Source: an uncultured Tateyamaria sp. (GTDB taxonomy: Bacteria; Pseudomonadota; Alphaproteobacteria; Rhodobacterales; Rhodobacteraceae). From it: DNA of 64,000 nucleotides. Location of the stretch: positions 1 through 64,000 of the forward strand of contig NZ_CANLAG010000002.1 in the NCBI RefSeq assembly GCF_947488715.1, given 5' to 3'. Positions 53,499 to 62,239 of the stretch are shown in pieces (position 1 is the stretch's first letter; each line of letters begins with the position of its first letter). Both the position numbers and the translations under genes were made by a program. Under the pieces are notes generated by a model that was not told the origin of the DNA, searched no databases, and saw nothing but the letters and a program-made list of their open reading frames with translations.

Positions 53499-54956
53499 AT
53501 GTTTGACTATCGCACATTTGCCTTGCGCAAACTGGTCTCGATAGCGCCGCGCTACCTGCCTTTTGCGGATGTGGCGACCGACGATGTGCCGCTGTCGCGC
53601 CTGCTGCGCCTGTCTCTGTTTCAGATCACTGTGGGTATGGCTGTTGTGCTGCTGGTCGGCACGCTGAACCGCGTGATGATCGTTGAGCTGAACGTGCCGG
53701 CCAGCCTCGTGGCGCTGATGCTGGCACTGCCGCTGCTGTTTGCGCCCCTGCGCATGCTGGTGGGCTACAAATCCGACACCCATGTCTCTGCCCTCGGCCT
53801 GCGCCGTGTGCCCTATATCTGGAAAGGCACGCTGTATCAGTTCGGCGGCTTTGCGATCATGCCCTTTGCGCTGTTGGTGCTGTCGGGCTACGGCGAGGCG
53901 GTCGATGCCCCGCGCTGGATGGGCCTGTCTTCGGCGGCTCTCGCCTTCCTTCTGGTTGGGGCGGGTGTGCATATGGTGCAGACCGTGGGCCTTGCGCTTG
54001 CCACCGACCTTGTGCGCGAAGAGGATCAACCCAAGGTCGTGGGCCTGATGTATGTCATGTTGCTGGTCGGGATGGTGGTCAGTGCGCTCGTCTTTGGAGC
54101 GCTCTTGGCCGATTACACGCCCGGCCGCCTGATACAGGTGATCCAGGGCGCGGCGGTTGTCACCGTGACGCTGAACCTGGCTGCTCTCTGGAAACAAGAG
54201 GCCCGCAGCCGCGCACGCGCACAACAGATGCAGATCACACCCCGTGTACCGTTCGAAACCGCCTGCCGCGCCTTTGTGCGGCAACCGGGCAAGATGCGCC
54301 TGCTGGCAGTGATTGCGCTGGGCACCTTCGGGTTCGGGGCTGCCGACGTGTTGCTGGAACCCTACGGGGGACAGGCGCTTGGCTTTACCGTGGCCGAAAC
54401 GACGAAACTGACGGCCCTGCTGGCCGGAGGGACGCTCATCGGCTTTGGCATAGCATCGCGCGTTTTGGGCAAGGGCGGTCAACCGGCGCGGCTAGGCCTG
54501 ATTGGTGCGCTGATCGGTATTCCGGGCTTTGCGGGGATCATCCTGTCTTCGATGGGGGGCGGTGCGCTGATGTTCCTGCTGGGCACCATCGCAACCGGTC
54601 TGGGGGCGGGGCTCTTTGGTCACGCGACACTGACGGCGACCATCCGGTCTGCGGCATCCGACCAAATCGGACTGGCGCTTGGCACATGGGGCGCGGTTCA
54701 GGCGACCTCTGCAGGCATCGGCGTGGCGCTGGCCGGGGTGGTGCGTGACATCATCGTCGCCCTGCCGGACCAAGGCGCAATGCCCGCGCATGTGCCCTAC
54801 AATGCAGTTTTCCTCATCGAAATGGTTTTCCTCGCGCTTGCGTGCGCTATCCTTGTCCCACTGGTGCGCAAAAACCGTCGGGGCCATGTCCCGATACCTG
54901 ACACAACACAGCGGCCCGCGACGGGCCTGCCAAACAATCCGGCGGAGGCATCATGA
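53499..54956 (+). CDS. pucC: PucC-family light-harvesting assembly protein
   Basis: This 485-residue protein of the bacteriochlorophyll-delivery (BCD) branch of the major facilitator superfamily has about 12 membrane helices. It opens with the family-typical cytoplasmic segment (LPFADVATDDVPLSRLLRLS) and contains ALGLRRVPYIWKGTLYQFGG. PucC is needed for LH2 assembly, probably by handing pigment to the alpha and beta chains. The ATG follows GGGGGAG. Its stop overlaps the start of the repeat-protein gene by 4 bases (ATGA), so the two are translationally coupled. Confidence 0.93.
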   Translation: MFDYRTFALRKLVSIAPRYLPFADVATDDVPLSRLLRLSLFQITVGMAVVLLVGTLNRVMIVELNVPASLVALMLALPLLFAPLRMLVGYKSDTHVSALGLRRVPYIWKGTLYQFGGFAIMPFALLVLSGYGEAVDAPRWMGLSSAALAFLLVGAGVHMVQTVGLALATDLVREEDQPKVVGLMYVMLLVGMVVSALVFGALLADYTPGRLIQVIQGAAVVTVTLNLAALWKQEARSRARAQQMQITPRVPFETACRAFVRQPGKMRLLAVIALGTFGFGAADVLLEPYGGQALGFTVAETTKLTALLAGGTLIGFGIASRVLGKGGQPARLGLIGALIGIPGFAGIILSSMGGGALMFLLGTIATGLGAGLFGHATLTATIRSAASDQIGLALGTWGAVQATSAGIGVALAGVVRDIIVALPDQGAMPAHVPYNAVFLIEMVFLALACAILVPLVRKNRRGHVPIPDTTQRPATGLPNNPAEAS

Positions 54957-55999
54957 CCCAAGTCATCACGCGATATTTCGAGAACGCGTCACAGGCTTTT
55001 GTCGTCAAGCGATCTCTTGAAATCGAACGCTTTCCACGCAGCGACCTTGAGGTGCTGACCGACGCGGACACGGCAGGTGACGCGCTGACCGCGGCACAGG
55101 TTGATCCGGCCACCGTCAGTGCCTATGCCAAAAAGCTGGCAGACGGCGGTGCCGTTCTGGTGGCGCGCGCCACCTACAAACCGCTTGGGGCTGCACAGCT
55201 GACCCGCGACATGACCGCTCAGATGGGCGCCGCCGACATGGGCGATCTGGTCGAAGAGGTGTCGGTCAAAACCGCACCGGGCCGCAGCCTGTCCGTCTTC
55301 AGCGATCATCCCCACTACCTGACCCGCCGTCTGGGACAGATGGGGGACACGGTGCACATGGCCGATTGGCCGATTCCCCTGATCAGCCGTCGCAAGCCCG
55401 TTGATGCCTTTGCCTTCCCGCGTCACGCGCGGATGGCGGACTTCCCGATGGGTCTGATCAGCCGCCGCAAACCAAAGGACAAATTCGCCTTTCCCCGCCA
55501 TGCCCGCATGGCGCGCTTCCCGATCCCGCTGCTGAGCAAGCGCAAACCCTGGGATGCCTTTGCCTTTCCACGTCACGCCCGGATGGCAAATTTCCCGATC
55601 TCGCTGATCAGCCGTCGCAAGCCGTTTACCGGCACCGTGATTGGCCGCCACACCCGCATGGCCAACTGGCCCTTTCCGCATCTCATCAACGGCAAACCCG
55701 GCACCAACGCGCTGGTCCCCAACGGCGCACGCATGGCGAACTTTCCGATTTCGCTCATCAGTCGTCGCACCCCAAAGGACAAGTTTGCCTTTCCCCGTCA
55801 CGCGCGGATGGCCAACTTTCCAATTGGTCTGACCAGTCGGCGCAAGCCATTCACCGGCTCGATGATCTCGCGGCACGGCCGCATGGCCGATCTGTTCCTG
55901 CCGCTGGTCATCAAACACGGCGCGGCCAAACAAGCCGAGCAAGGGCAGGGCTTTTCGCTGTCTCGTCTCTTGGGCATGCCCACGATCCTACGGCGCTGA
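54953..55999 (+). CDS. Undescribed 25-residue-repeat protein of the puc operon
   Basis: This 348-residue protein has two parts. Residues 1-135 look like a compact domain reminiscent of general-stress (YflT-type) modules (VITRYFENASQAFVVKRSLE, SAYAKKLADGGAVLVARATY). Residues 136-310 are seven exact-length 25-residue repeats, consensus M-A-N/D-F/W-P-I-x-L-I-S-R-R-K-P-x-D-x-F-A-F-P-R-H-A-R, with an eighth begun at 311. The repeats are strongly basic, with a conserved His, Trp/Phe-Pro and FAFP. There is no signal peptide or clear membrane helix. Its ATG overlaps the pucC stop. A role in LH2 pigment loading, assembly or complex stabilisation, like PucDE elsewhere, is inference; it does not resemble those proteins. 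Confidence 0.8.
   Translation: MTQVITRYFENASQAFVVKRSLEIERFPRSDLEVLTDADTAGDALTAAQVDPATVSAYAKKLADGGAVLVARATYKPLGAAQLTRDMTAQMGAADMGDLVEEVSVKTAPGRSLSVFSDHPHYLTRRLGQMGDTVHMADWPIPLISRRKPVDAFAFPRHARMADFPMGLISRRKPKDKFAFPRHARMARFPIPLLSKRKPWDAFAFPRHARMANFPISLISRRKPFTGTVIGRHTRMANWPFPHLINGKPGTNALVPNGARMANFPISLISRRTPKDKFAFPRHARMANFPIGLTSRRKPFTGSMISRHGRMADLFLPLVIKHGAAKQAEQGQGFSLSRLLGMPTILRR
55358..55882 (+). repeat. Seven tandem 75-base repeats encoding the 25-residue units
   Basis: The repeat units begin at 55358, 55433, 55508, 55583, 55658, 55733 and 55808, each opening with ATG-GC and ending in the codons for H-A-R or a variant. Units 1, 2, 3 and 6 carry the FAFPRHAR ending, units 4 and 7 share an FTG-type ending, and unit 5 is the most divergent. 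The pattern points to growth by duplication followed by specialisation. Confidence 0.9.
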
Positions 56000-56125
56000 C
56001 GCGGGGGGCGCAGGCCTCGACCCAAAATTGCAAACATCTCTTCACCAGTGGATTTCAATGATCCACTGGTGAACATTTGGCAAAGAACGCTGATCAGCAC
56101 CGCCCAATATGTGCGGCGTGGGCCA

Positions 56126-59100
56126 CTAGGCCATCTGTTTCAGACGCTCATCCAGATCATGGATGTCCGTATAGAGTTGCGTGATTTCGCGGGCAAAGCT
56201 GATGTCGCGCACACGTCCCAAACTTTCTCGCGCCTCGTCGAGCTTGTTCACCATTTCGGTTTGGTGGTCGTCGACGTTCCTGGGCTTTTCCACCAGACAA
56301 GACACGTATTTGCACTTGGCCCGCAAGTATTGCGCCACGCCCAGTGACGGCAGGAAATCCAACTGACCGGCAAGCAGCTCTGCCCGTTCCAAATGCGCGC
56401 ACACTTTGTCCAGTATGGGCTTCAGAGTGCGCCGCGCTGTACCGGCTTCCCCCAGCACCTGAATTTTCTCAAGCGTCTGCGCAATCAGGATCTGCAACAC
56501 CTCCAGCTCAATCGCATGGCTCGCATTACCCTGACGGCACAATTCCAGCGCCTCTTCGGCATAGGACAACGCGCTGTCTTTCCAGCGCGCGGCCTGATCG
56601 GCATCCGTGTGCTTGGTCACTCGGCTGTAGGTGTACATCGACCGGTCGATAAACGCGCAAACCTGATCGGCACCGCCATAGTGCCGCAACCGGGCAATGT
56701 TGATATCAATCAGGCTGCAAATTGCGCTGTCCACCGCGTCGCGCAGCGCGGGATTGTCCTCGGGGACGGCATAGTCTTGCGACCGGATGAGGAACCGGAT
56801 GTAGCGTCGCGCAGTGCGCCCGCTGAAAATGACGGACGTCTTGCTCGAGGCGGGTTTTGCGATCGCTTCTTCGGCGGCGACAAGGCACGAATAGATCTCG
56901 TGGGCCTTGGCAATCTCGGGCCTGCTGCGATCAAATCCCTGATCCGTAGCCAGCAAGGACAGCACTTCGGCCTCTCTGGCCTTCAGGCGCATCCACGCCT
57001 TGCACCGACGGAACCCCGCAAGGCTGAGCGCGGCCAGCGCCTTCGGGTCGCCCGCCACCGCCTCATAGTCATCGTAGTGCGCCTCCAGCCACGACCGCAG
57101 CATAGCCAGCGTGCCATAGTGTGTCTGGTCAACCGTCTCATCGCAAAAGGTCCCGGCGGCCCGGATGCCACCAGTTTGAATACGGCTGTCGAGGATCGAG
57201 CAATAGATGCGTACGCCGCGGCCCAACAGCTTGCGACGCAAAGGCAGCGCATCTGGATCATCCGCAGGTGCATAGTGATCCAGCAGCAGCTCAAACTGTC
57301 CGCGCGCCCAGTCGATGATCGCAGGGCGCTGGCTGTGATAGCTGGCCAGCGCAATGGTTGTGAGCAATTCAATGATCTCGGTCGGGGTGAAACTCGCGCG
57401 GATTTGGTCCGGGATCTTGTCAGCAGGCAGGGTGCTGACCACATCCCAAATCTCATCCACCGACCCGCCATAGCGCCGCCCCAGCGGCAACCACGTCAGC
57501 AAATAAAGGCGCAGCCGGATCAGGTCAAAATCATAGAGCATGGACAGCTCGTGATCGTGATCAATCTCGCGGCGCAGAATTTGCAGCAACGCATATCGCA
57601 GCGCCGTCTGTGGCTGGAACACCTGCGTGTTGGTCGAAAAGACGATGTCTTCGGAAATGCTCAGCAACCGGGGCAGTTTCGGGGACAGACCCGTGCCTTG
57701 CACCAGATCGGCAATCGGCGCGTCCGCCGCAAAATCAGGCTGCCCGTCAAATGCCTGCGGCGGGATGCTGGCCAGCAGTGCTTCGTGGCACTGCATGTCG
57801 CGGCGCATCAGCCGGATGTTGCGGGGTTCGGCGATTGTGCTGGTGTGCAGGCGCCGGGTGCGCGCCCGCCAACGTACAAAATTCGCCAACTGCCTGCGCG
57901 CATCGCGCAACAAATCCGCGTGGACCGTCAGACGGTGCGGATCTTCCCCGCCCCTTTCGGCCCGGTACATGGCGTCGGTGATCCGGGACGCAATCGCGAT
58001 GTCGACTTCCCAAACGCGGTCATCGGCCTTGTGCTCTTCGCCGATGTCGTATTCGCGCGGGTCATAATTCGTGCACGGCTCGTACTTCACGAAAAACCGG
58101 ATGGCGAGGTCCTTGAGCGCTTCAAAGGTCGCGATGCGTGTGTCCCACGTGGGTGCATCCTTTGCGTAGTTCTCGCGCGACCACTGGTCGAAAATACGTT
58201 CCAATGACGCGCGGCGCACACCATCATCGGACGCGGCCACCACAAAGAACATGCCAAGGACCTTGCGCGCTTTCAATTCGTTCAACAGGATCGAAATCAG
58301 CTCGTCCTCGGCCCCTTCGGTCTTCTCCTCTCGGATCAACGCACAGAAACGCCCCAGCGCCTCAACGACCAACGTTTGCACCTCCGGGCGGTTGGCGCAG
58401 AGCTGATATGTCGCCGCAGCCAACAACAGGATGTCGCCGGGAATCTTCTTGGCCATGTTGTCTCGGAACACGCTCTTCCAAGGTTCCTTGGTACGGTCGA
58501 CGGTCCGCTCGTCCTCGAAATAGCGGAGGATTTCTTTGAAATCCGGATGCTCCATGCTCTCGATGAAGAACCGAGGCATGTTTCGGGGGATCTTCACCTT
58601 AGCGACGTCGGGCAAGGCCGACAGAACAACCCGCGACAAGGGGTTGGACTTGATCAGCAGCTCGATCAAATTCGCCCTTGGGGCATCCCGCAGCACGATC
58701 CGGTTCTGGTCAGGGGCAAAGTCCTGCCAGTCTGTGAAGATGAACACAGCCGGGTGGCCGCGGGTGCCTTCGGCATCATGTGCATGCAGGTCGCGGATTT
58801 CGTTCAGGATGTCAGAGACGTTGTCCAACGCAACCCGTTGTGGAAAATCCGCCTGAGCCTGATCCAGATGCGCGGCCGCTGACATGGACGGGTCTGCAAG
58901 ACGGCGCAGGAACGCCAGTGTCCGCATCAGCAAATCCCGATAGGAAAACCGCTGCGCGTTCAGCATGAGGACAGGCAACCGCTCAATGTGTCCGTCATCG
59001 TTCAGGTTCAGACGGGCCGTGCCGTTGAATTTCGGATCCAGCCGCCGCAGAAAGCTGACCAGAACCGCCGTTTTGCCAGCGTGCGGTGGGCCAGTCAGAA

Positions 59101-59902
59101 TGGCGATGCGCTTCGGTCTTACCATGTCGGACAGTTTGCCAAACAGGGTCTCCGCGCCCAGTTTGGTGATGTCGCGGGAATTGGGCAGGTTGGTGACCGC
59201 GTCTTCGGACAGGTATTGCACAATGCCTTCGGGCAGGTCGTTCAGATCCTCCAGAACAGGCTCCGGCGGCGGCAATTGCAAAGGCTGCACCGCGCGCGAT
59301 GTGCCCTCCGGTGCTGTGTAAGAACCGGCGAGACCGAGCTGCGCGACAAGATGATAGTAAGCGGTTTCGGTATCGACCTGCGCAGCCGGGTCGGTCAGCG
59401 CGGCCTGTATCTTGTTTACCACGTCGGTCACTGGCTGCCTGGCAAGTGGCGCGTTGGGCCGGACCAGACGCGCTGCGGTGGCCTTGATCAGGTTTTGCAC
59501 GCCAGTCTGCACACTTGCCTGATCGTAGTTGGCGGGTTTCGAACTGGTGACCTCGCTCAGGATTGCGGCGGCGAATTCCTGCAAATCCGTGTTGCGTTTA
59601 CCACCAAGAAAGCACCTGGCGAACTCAACAGGCTTGAGCACCTTGTCGGACGTATGGCGCCACAGCAACATGATGGCCCACATCATGTTTCGCTGGCCAA
59701 AGTGGGTATTGTGGTGCGCGCGGGTTTCTGTTTCGAACGGCCAGTCGTTGTGCCATGGCTCGGTGCAGAGCTCGTCCATGTCTCGCTGCGCAGTGTGAAG
59801 GGTTTCGAGCGCGATGGCCGCGTCTGATGCGTTGAACCACCGCTCGTGATTTGCGGGGCGCCCTCTTCTTCGGGCCGATTCAGGGTGTTGTTGGTCCGTC
59901 AC
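56126..59902 (-). CDS. Very large P-loop NTPase with helical C-terminal region, function unknown
   Basis: This 1258-residue protein starts at a GTG (59902) behind a perfect GAGGAGG; a longer frame to 59983 lacks that support. An N-terminal region opens with RRRGRPANHERWFNASDAAI. A P-loop domain at about residues 255-470 has Walker A GPPHAGKT (271-278), a Walker-B-like AVFIFTDWQDF (385-395) and a sensor-like RVVLSALPDV (424-433). The remaining 750 residues are mostly helical, with segments resembling TPR-like or alpha-solenoid repeats. The layout is that of STAND or conflict-type NTPases, which sense something through the C-terminal arm, but no effector domain was recognised at the N terminus. 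No partner gene lies on its strand. Confidence 0.7.
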   Translation of the reverse strand: MTDQQHPESARRRGRPANHERWFNASDAAIALETLHTAQRDMDELCTEPWHNDWPFETETRAHHNTHFGQRNMMWAIMLLWRHTSDKVLKPVEFARCFLGGKRNTDLQEFAAAILSEVTSSKPANYDQASVQTGVQNLIKATAARLVRPNAPLARQPVTDVVNKIQAALTDPAAQVDTETAYYHLVAQLGLAGSYTAPEGTSRAVQPLQLPPPEPVLEDLNDLPEGIVQYLSEDAVTNLPNSRDITKLGAETLFGKLSDMVRPKRIAILTGPPHAGKTAVLVSFLRRLDPKFNGTARLNLNDDGHIERLPVLMLNAQRFSYRDLLMRTLAFLRRLADPSMSAAAHLDQAQADFPQRVALDNVSDILNEIRDLHAHDAEGTRGHPAVFIFTDWQDFAPDQNRIVLRDAPRANLIELLIKSNPLSRVVLSALPDVAKVKIPRNMPRFFIESMEHPDFKEILRYFEDERTVDRTKEPWKSVFRDNMAKKIPGDILLLAAATYQLCANRPEVQTLVVEALGRFCALIREEKTEGAEDELISILLNELKARKVLGMFFVVAASDDGVRRASLERIFDQWSRENYAKDAPTWDTRIATFEALKDLAIRFFVKYEPCTNYDPREYDIGEEHKADDRVWEVDIAIASRITDAMYRAERGGEDPHRLTVHADLLRDARRQLANFVRWRARTRRLHTSTIAEPRNIRLMRRDMQCHEALLASIPPQAFDGQPDFAADAPIADLVQGTGLSPKLPRLLSISEDIVFSTNTQVFQPQTALRYALLQILRREIDHDHELSMLYDFDLIRLRLYLLTWLPLGRRYGGSVDEIWDVVSTLPADKIPDQIRASFTPTEIIELLTTIALASYHSQRPAIIDWARGQFELLLDHYAPADDPDALPLRRKLLGRGVRIYCSILDSRIQTGGIRAAGTFCDETVDQTHYGTLAMLRSWLEAHYDDYEAVAGDPKALAALSLAGFRRCKAWMRLKAREAEVLSLLATDQGFDRSRPEIAKAHEIYSCLVAAEEAIAKPASSKTSVIFSGRTARRYIRFLIRSQDYAVPEDNPALRDAVDSAICSLIDINIARLRHYGGADQVCAFIDRSMYTYSRVTKHTDADQAARWKDSALSYAEEALELCRQGNASHAIELEVLQILIAQTLEKIQVLGEAGTARRTLKPILDKVCAHLERAELLAGQLDFLPSLGVAQYLRAKCKYVSCLVEKPRNVDDHQTEMVNKLDEARESLGRVRDISFAREITQLYTDIHDLDERLKQMA

Positions 59903-60004
59903 TGCGCCTCCTCGTCCCGATTCTCTGTGGATCGGTTGGGAGCCGTTATACAGACGCGAAAGATTCGCAGGAATTAATTTCACTTTTATGACGGTTTTCT
60001 AGGT

Positions 60005-60063
60005 ATTTTCGCGACCCGAAAATGCGCCGGAAAATACAGGCAAAATGGCACTGATTTAATCAG
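60005..60063. promoter_or_regulatory. Two perfect inverted repeats in the divergent region upstream of the metK-metG operon
   Basis: ATTTTCG (60005-60011) and CGAAAAT (60017-60023) form a 7-bp inverted repeat with a 5-base spacer. CTGATT-T-AATCAG (60051-60063) is a perfect 13-base palindrome. Both lie between the divergent NTPase and GNAT genes and could be operators for either. Part of the second also resembles the GAUUUAA core of SAM-II aptamers, but the full pseudoknot could not be built convincingly. Confidence 0.5.
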
Positions 60064-60153
60064 GAATAAAAACCTGGATTAAAGTCACTTTCTGACGGTT
60101 CTAAGTGCAAAATCAGCGGCTTACCAAGTTCCTCACCGAACAGGAGGAACCAA

Positions 60154-60699
60154 ATGACCACATTTTCCACACTCACAACACGGGCGCGCATGCGCCCCAA
60201 GATCGCGGAGGCATACGCATCCGTGTTGCAAGAGCTCTGCAAAACCGAAGCCGCGGAGAACCTGTACAACACCACGGCCCAGGACCTGATCGACGCGAAC
60301 GCATGGATTCACGCGGTTCTGGACAGCAACGGTCAGCTCGTCAGCGCCTGCACAACCGCCTCGCGCGGTGAGGGCAACGCATTTGATCTGTGCGGTGTCG
60401 TCACCGATCCGCGCTTTGTGCGCAAGGGTCTGGCCACACGCGCCATCGAAGAGGCGGTGCAATCCGTCCGCGACCGTGGCGGGGAGTGGGTGTTTCTGGT
60501 GGTCCGTGTCTGGCACGGCGTTGTCAGCCCCGGCCCCGACAGGCTCTACCGTGGGCTCGGATGGCACCCCACCGGCCATTTCTGTTTCAGCACCATCACC
60601 GACGCGCAAAAGTGCCGCCACCTCACGGCGGACTACAACGGCGGCTACGTCTCGCTCGAATACGTGCGCGAACTGCCCGCCGAGCGGGAGGCCGCATGA
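60154..60699 (+). CDS. GNAT-family acetyltransferase, first gene of the metK-metG operon
   Basis: This 181-residue protein has the GNAT core: FDLCGVVTDPRFVRKGLATR, where R-x-x-G-L-A/T forms the acetyl-CoA loop, then AIEEAVQSVRDRGGEWVFLV and DRLYRGLGWHPTGHFCF, the usual final Tyr and Gly-Trp segment. The ribosome site CAGGAGGAAC is excellent. The next gene overlaps its stop by 4 bases. An acetyltransferase next to a duplicate MetRS could modify or detoxify a methionine-like small molecule; that is inference. Confidence 0.85.
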   Translation: MTTFSTLTTRARMRPKIAEAYASVLQELCKTEAAENLYNTTAQDLIDANAWIHAVLDSNGQLVSACTTASRGEGNAFDLCGVVTDPRFVRKGLATRAIEEAVQSVRDRGGEWVFLVVRVWHGVVSPGPDRLYRGLGWHPTGHFCFSTITDAQKCRHLTADYNGGYVSLEYVRELPAEREAA

Positions 60700-60986
60700 T
60701 GGAAAGTACAGTGATGGAATACGAAAATCTGGCGCTGCTGGCCGGGGCGACCATTACCCTGGCCAGCATCCCGCAGATTTGGACCAACCTCACTGATCCC
60801 GAGGCTGCGAAGAAACAGAGCATCAGCAGGAACGCCCTGATGGTCGCGGGCAATGCCGCCTGGACGTTTTACGGCGTGCAAAACGGCCTGACCGCGGTCC
60901 CGCTGTTCTGCAGCATCAACTGCCTGCTGATCGGTGTCCTGCTTTGCCAGCAACTGTCGCGCAAGTTCAGCCCGCCTCGAGGCTGA
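60696..60986 (+). CDS. SemiSWEET / PQ-loop small transporter
   Basis: This 96-residue protein has three membrane helices in the SemiSWEET order. Helix 1 carries the PQ motif (LAGATITLASIPQIWTNL), helix 2 is NALMVAGNAAWTFYGVQNGL with the Asn and Trp-Tyr-Gly positions, and helix 3 is VPLFCSINCLLIGVLLCQQL. A dimer would form a small-solute channel or carrier. ATG overlaps the stop of the GNAT gene. SemiSWEETs usually move sugars, but PQ-loop relatives move amino acids, and the context suggests a methionine-derived solute. Confidence 0.85.
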   Translation: MMESTVMEYENLALLAGATITLASIPQIWTNLTDPEAAKKQSISRNALMVAGNAAWTFYGVQNGLTAVPLFCSINCLLIGVLLCQQLSRKFSPPRG

Positions 60987-60994
60987 GAACGGCG

Positions 60995-61016
60995 CGGGGC
61001 CGCGTGCGTGGCCCCG
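60995..61016 (+). terminator. Intercistronic hairpin before metK
   Basis: CGGGGCC (60995-61001) and GGCCCCG (61010-61016) form a perfect 7-bp stem with an 8-base loop, between the SemiSWEET and metK genes. There is no T run, so it is more likely to adjust message stability or internal expression than to end transcription. Confidence 0.55.
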
Positions 61017-61054
61017 CCCATCCCAAAATCCAACCTACACACAGGAAATATCCA

Positions 61055-62173
61055 ATGTTCACTCCAATCCAACTGAATACCATCGCCACCGCCGAACATG
61101 TTGGCGCTGGCCACCCGGACAAGGCCTGCGACAAGATTTCGGATGCTGTCCACGACGCGATCTATATCGAAGGCGCACGTCAGGGCCACCCGCCGCACAC
61201 ATGCCGCGCCGCCATCGAGGTCTTTGCCAAGGCGGGTCTCGTCGTGGTGTCGGGCGAGGCCCGCGCGCCCGCCGGTGTCCTCGAAGCGATTGACGTGCCC
61301 GCCATCGTTCGCCGTGTCCGTGCCGAACTGGGCTACGCCACGCGCGTCGATCTGGTCATCATGAACCATATCCAGCCGCAGGCGAGCGAAATTGCCGCGA
61401 TCACCGGTGATGACGGGGCAGGGGATCAAGGCATCATGGTCGCCATGGCCTGTCGCGACACCGCCGAAATGATGCCGGTGGAATACGCGGCTGCGCGCAA
61501 CCTGATCCAGGCACTGGATGCAGCCCGCGCCGATGGGACGCTGCCCTACATCCGCCGCGATACCAAATCGCAGGTCTCGGTGGCGCCTGACGGTCGCATC
61601 ACCAGCGTGATCGTGTCGGCACAGCACGACCCGAACATCGCGCTGGATCAGCTGCGTCAGGACATCTTTGACAAGGTCGTCGTGCCGGTTCTGGGCGATG
61701 TGCCGCGCGAGATTGCCAAGATCAACCACAAGGGCAGCTTTGTCGAAGGCGGCACAGACGCCGACGCCGGGCTGACCGGGCGCAAGATCGTGGTGGACGC
61801 CTTTGGGCCATACTGGTCCGTAGGGGGCGGCGCGTTTTCGGGCAAAGACCCGTCCAAGGTTGACCGGTCCGGTGCCTACATGGCGCGGGCGCTGGCACGC
61901 ACGGTTCTGGAAAACGGCTTTGCCGACGGCCAGACCTGCCAGGTGGCGCTTGCCTACGGCATTGGCCAGGTCCAACCAGAGGCCGTGATGGCGGTGGTTG
62001 ATGGGCGCCACGACGTCTCCGACTGGATCGCGTCACAGTTCCCCGACTTGTCGCCCCGCGCCATTCAGGACCGTCTGGGCCTGTGGGAACGTGACGGCTG
62101 GACCTACGAGCAAACCGCGAGCTTTGGCCACTTCGGCCGCGCGGGCCTGCCTTGGGAAAAATCGCTTCTCTGA
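61055..62173 (+). CDS. metK: Divergent S-adenosylmethionine synthetase
   Basis: This 372-residue enzyme keeps the catalytic framework that joins methionine and ATP to SAM: GHPDK with its His near residue 18, DTKSQVS with its Lys, ADAGLTGRKIVVDAFG, and GGGAFSGKDPSKVDRS with the phosphate-binding Lys residues. It differs from ordinary MetK in that SEGHPDK reads GAGHPDK and the gating loop after GAGDQGIM is VAMACRDTAEMMP instead of the usual FGYA-type loop. The SAM/SAH riboswitch expected upstream of the housekeeping metK in Rhodobacterales was not seen. It is therefore probably a second, specialised copy. Confidence 0.88.
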   Translation: MFTPIQLNTIATAEHVGAGHPDKACDKISDAVHDAIYIEGARQGHPPHTCRAAIEVFAKAGLVVVSGEARAPAGVLEAIDVPAIVRRVRAELGYATRVDLVIMNHIQPQASEIAAITGDDGAGDQGIMVAMACRDTAEMMPVEYAAARNLIQALDAARADGTLPYIRRDTKSQVSVAPDGRITSVIVSAQHDPNIALDQLRQDIFDKVVVPVLGDVPREIAKINHKGSFVEGGTDADAGLTGRKIVVDAFGPYWSVGGGAFSGKDPSKVDRSGAYMARALARTVLENGFADGQTCQVALAYGIGQVQPEAVMAVVDGRHDVSDWIASQFPDLSPRAIQDRLGLWERDGWTYEQTASFGHFGRAGLPWEKSLL

Positions 62174-62239
62174 CACCTTTTGCCAGCTCTGCCCGCACGC
62201 GGTGGGGCTGGCGACCTCAGCACATCCAAAGGACATCCA

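Noticed and set aside
56393-58207. A 604-residue plus-strand frame inside the large NTPase region
   Set aside because: It lies opposite the P-loop protein, lacks a ribosome site and shows no domain; the minus-strand frame runs unbroken for 3777 bases with a perfect ribosome site.
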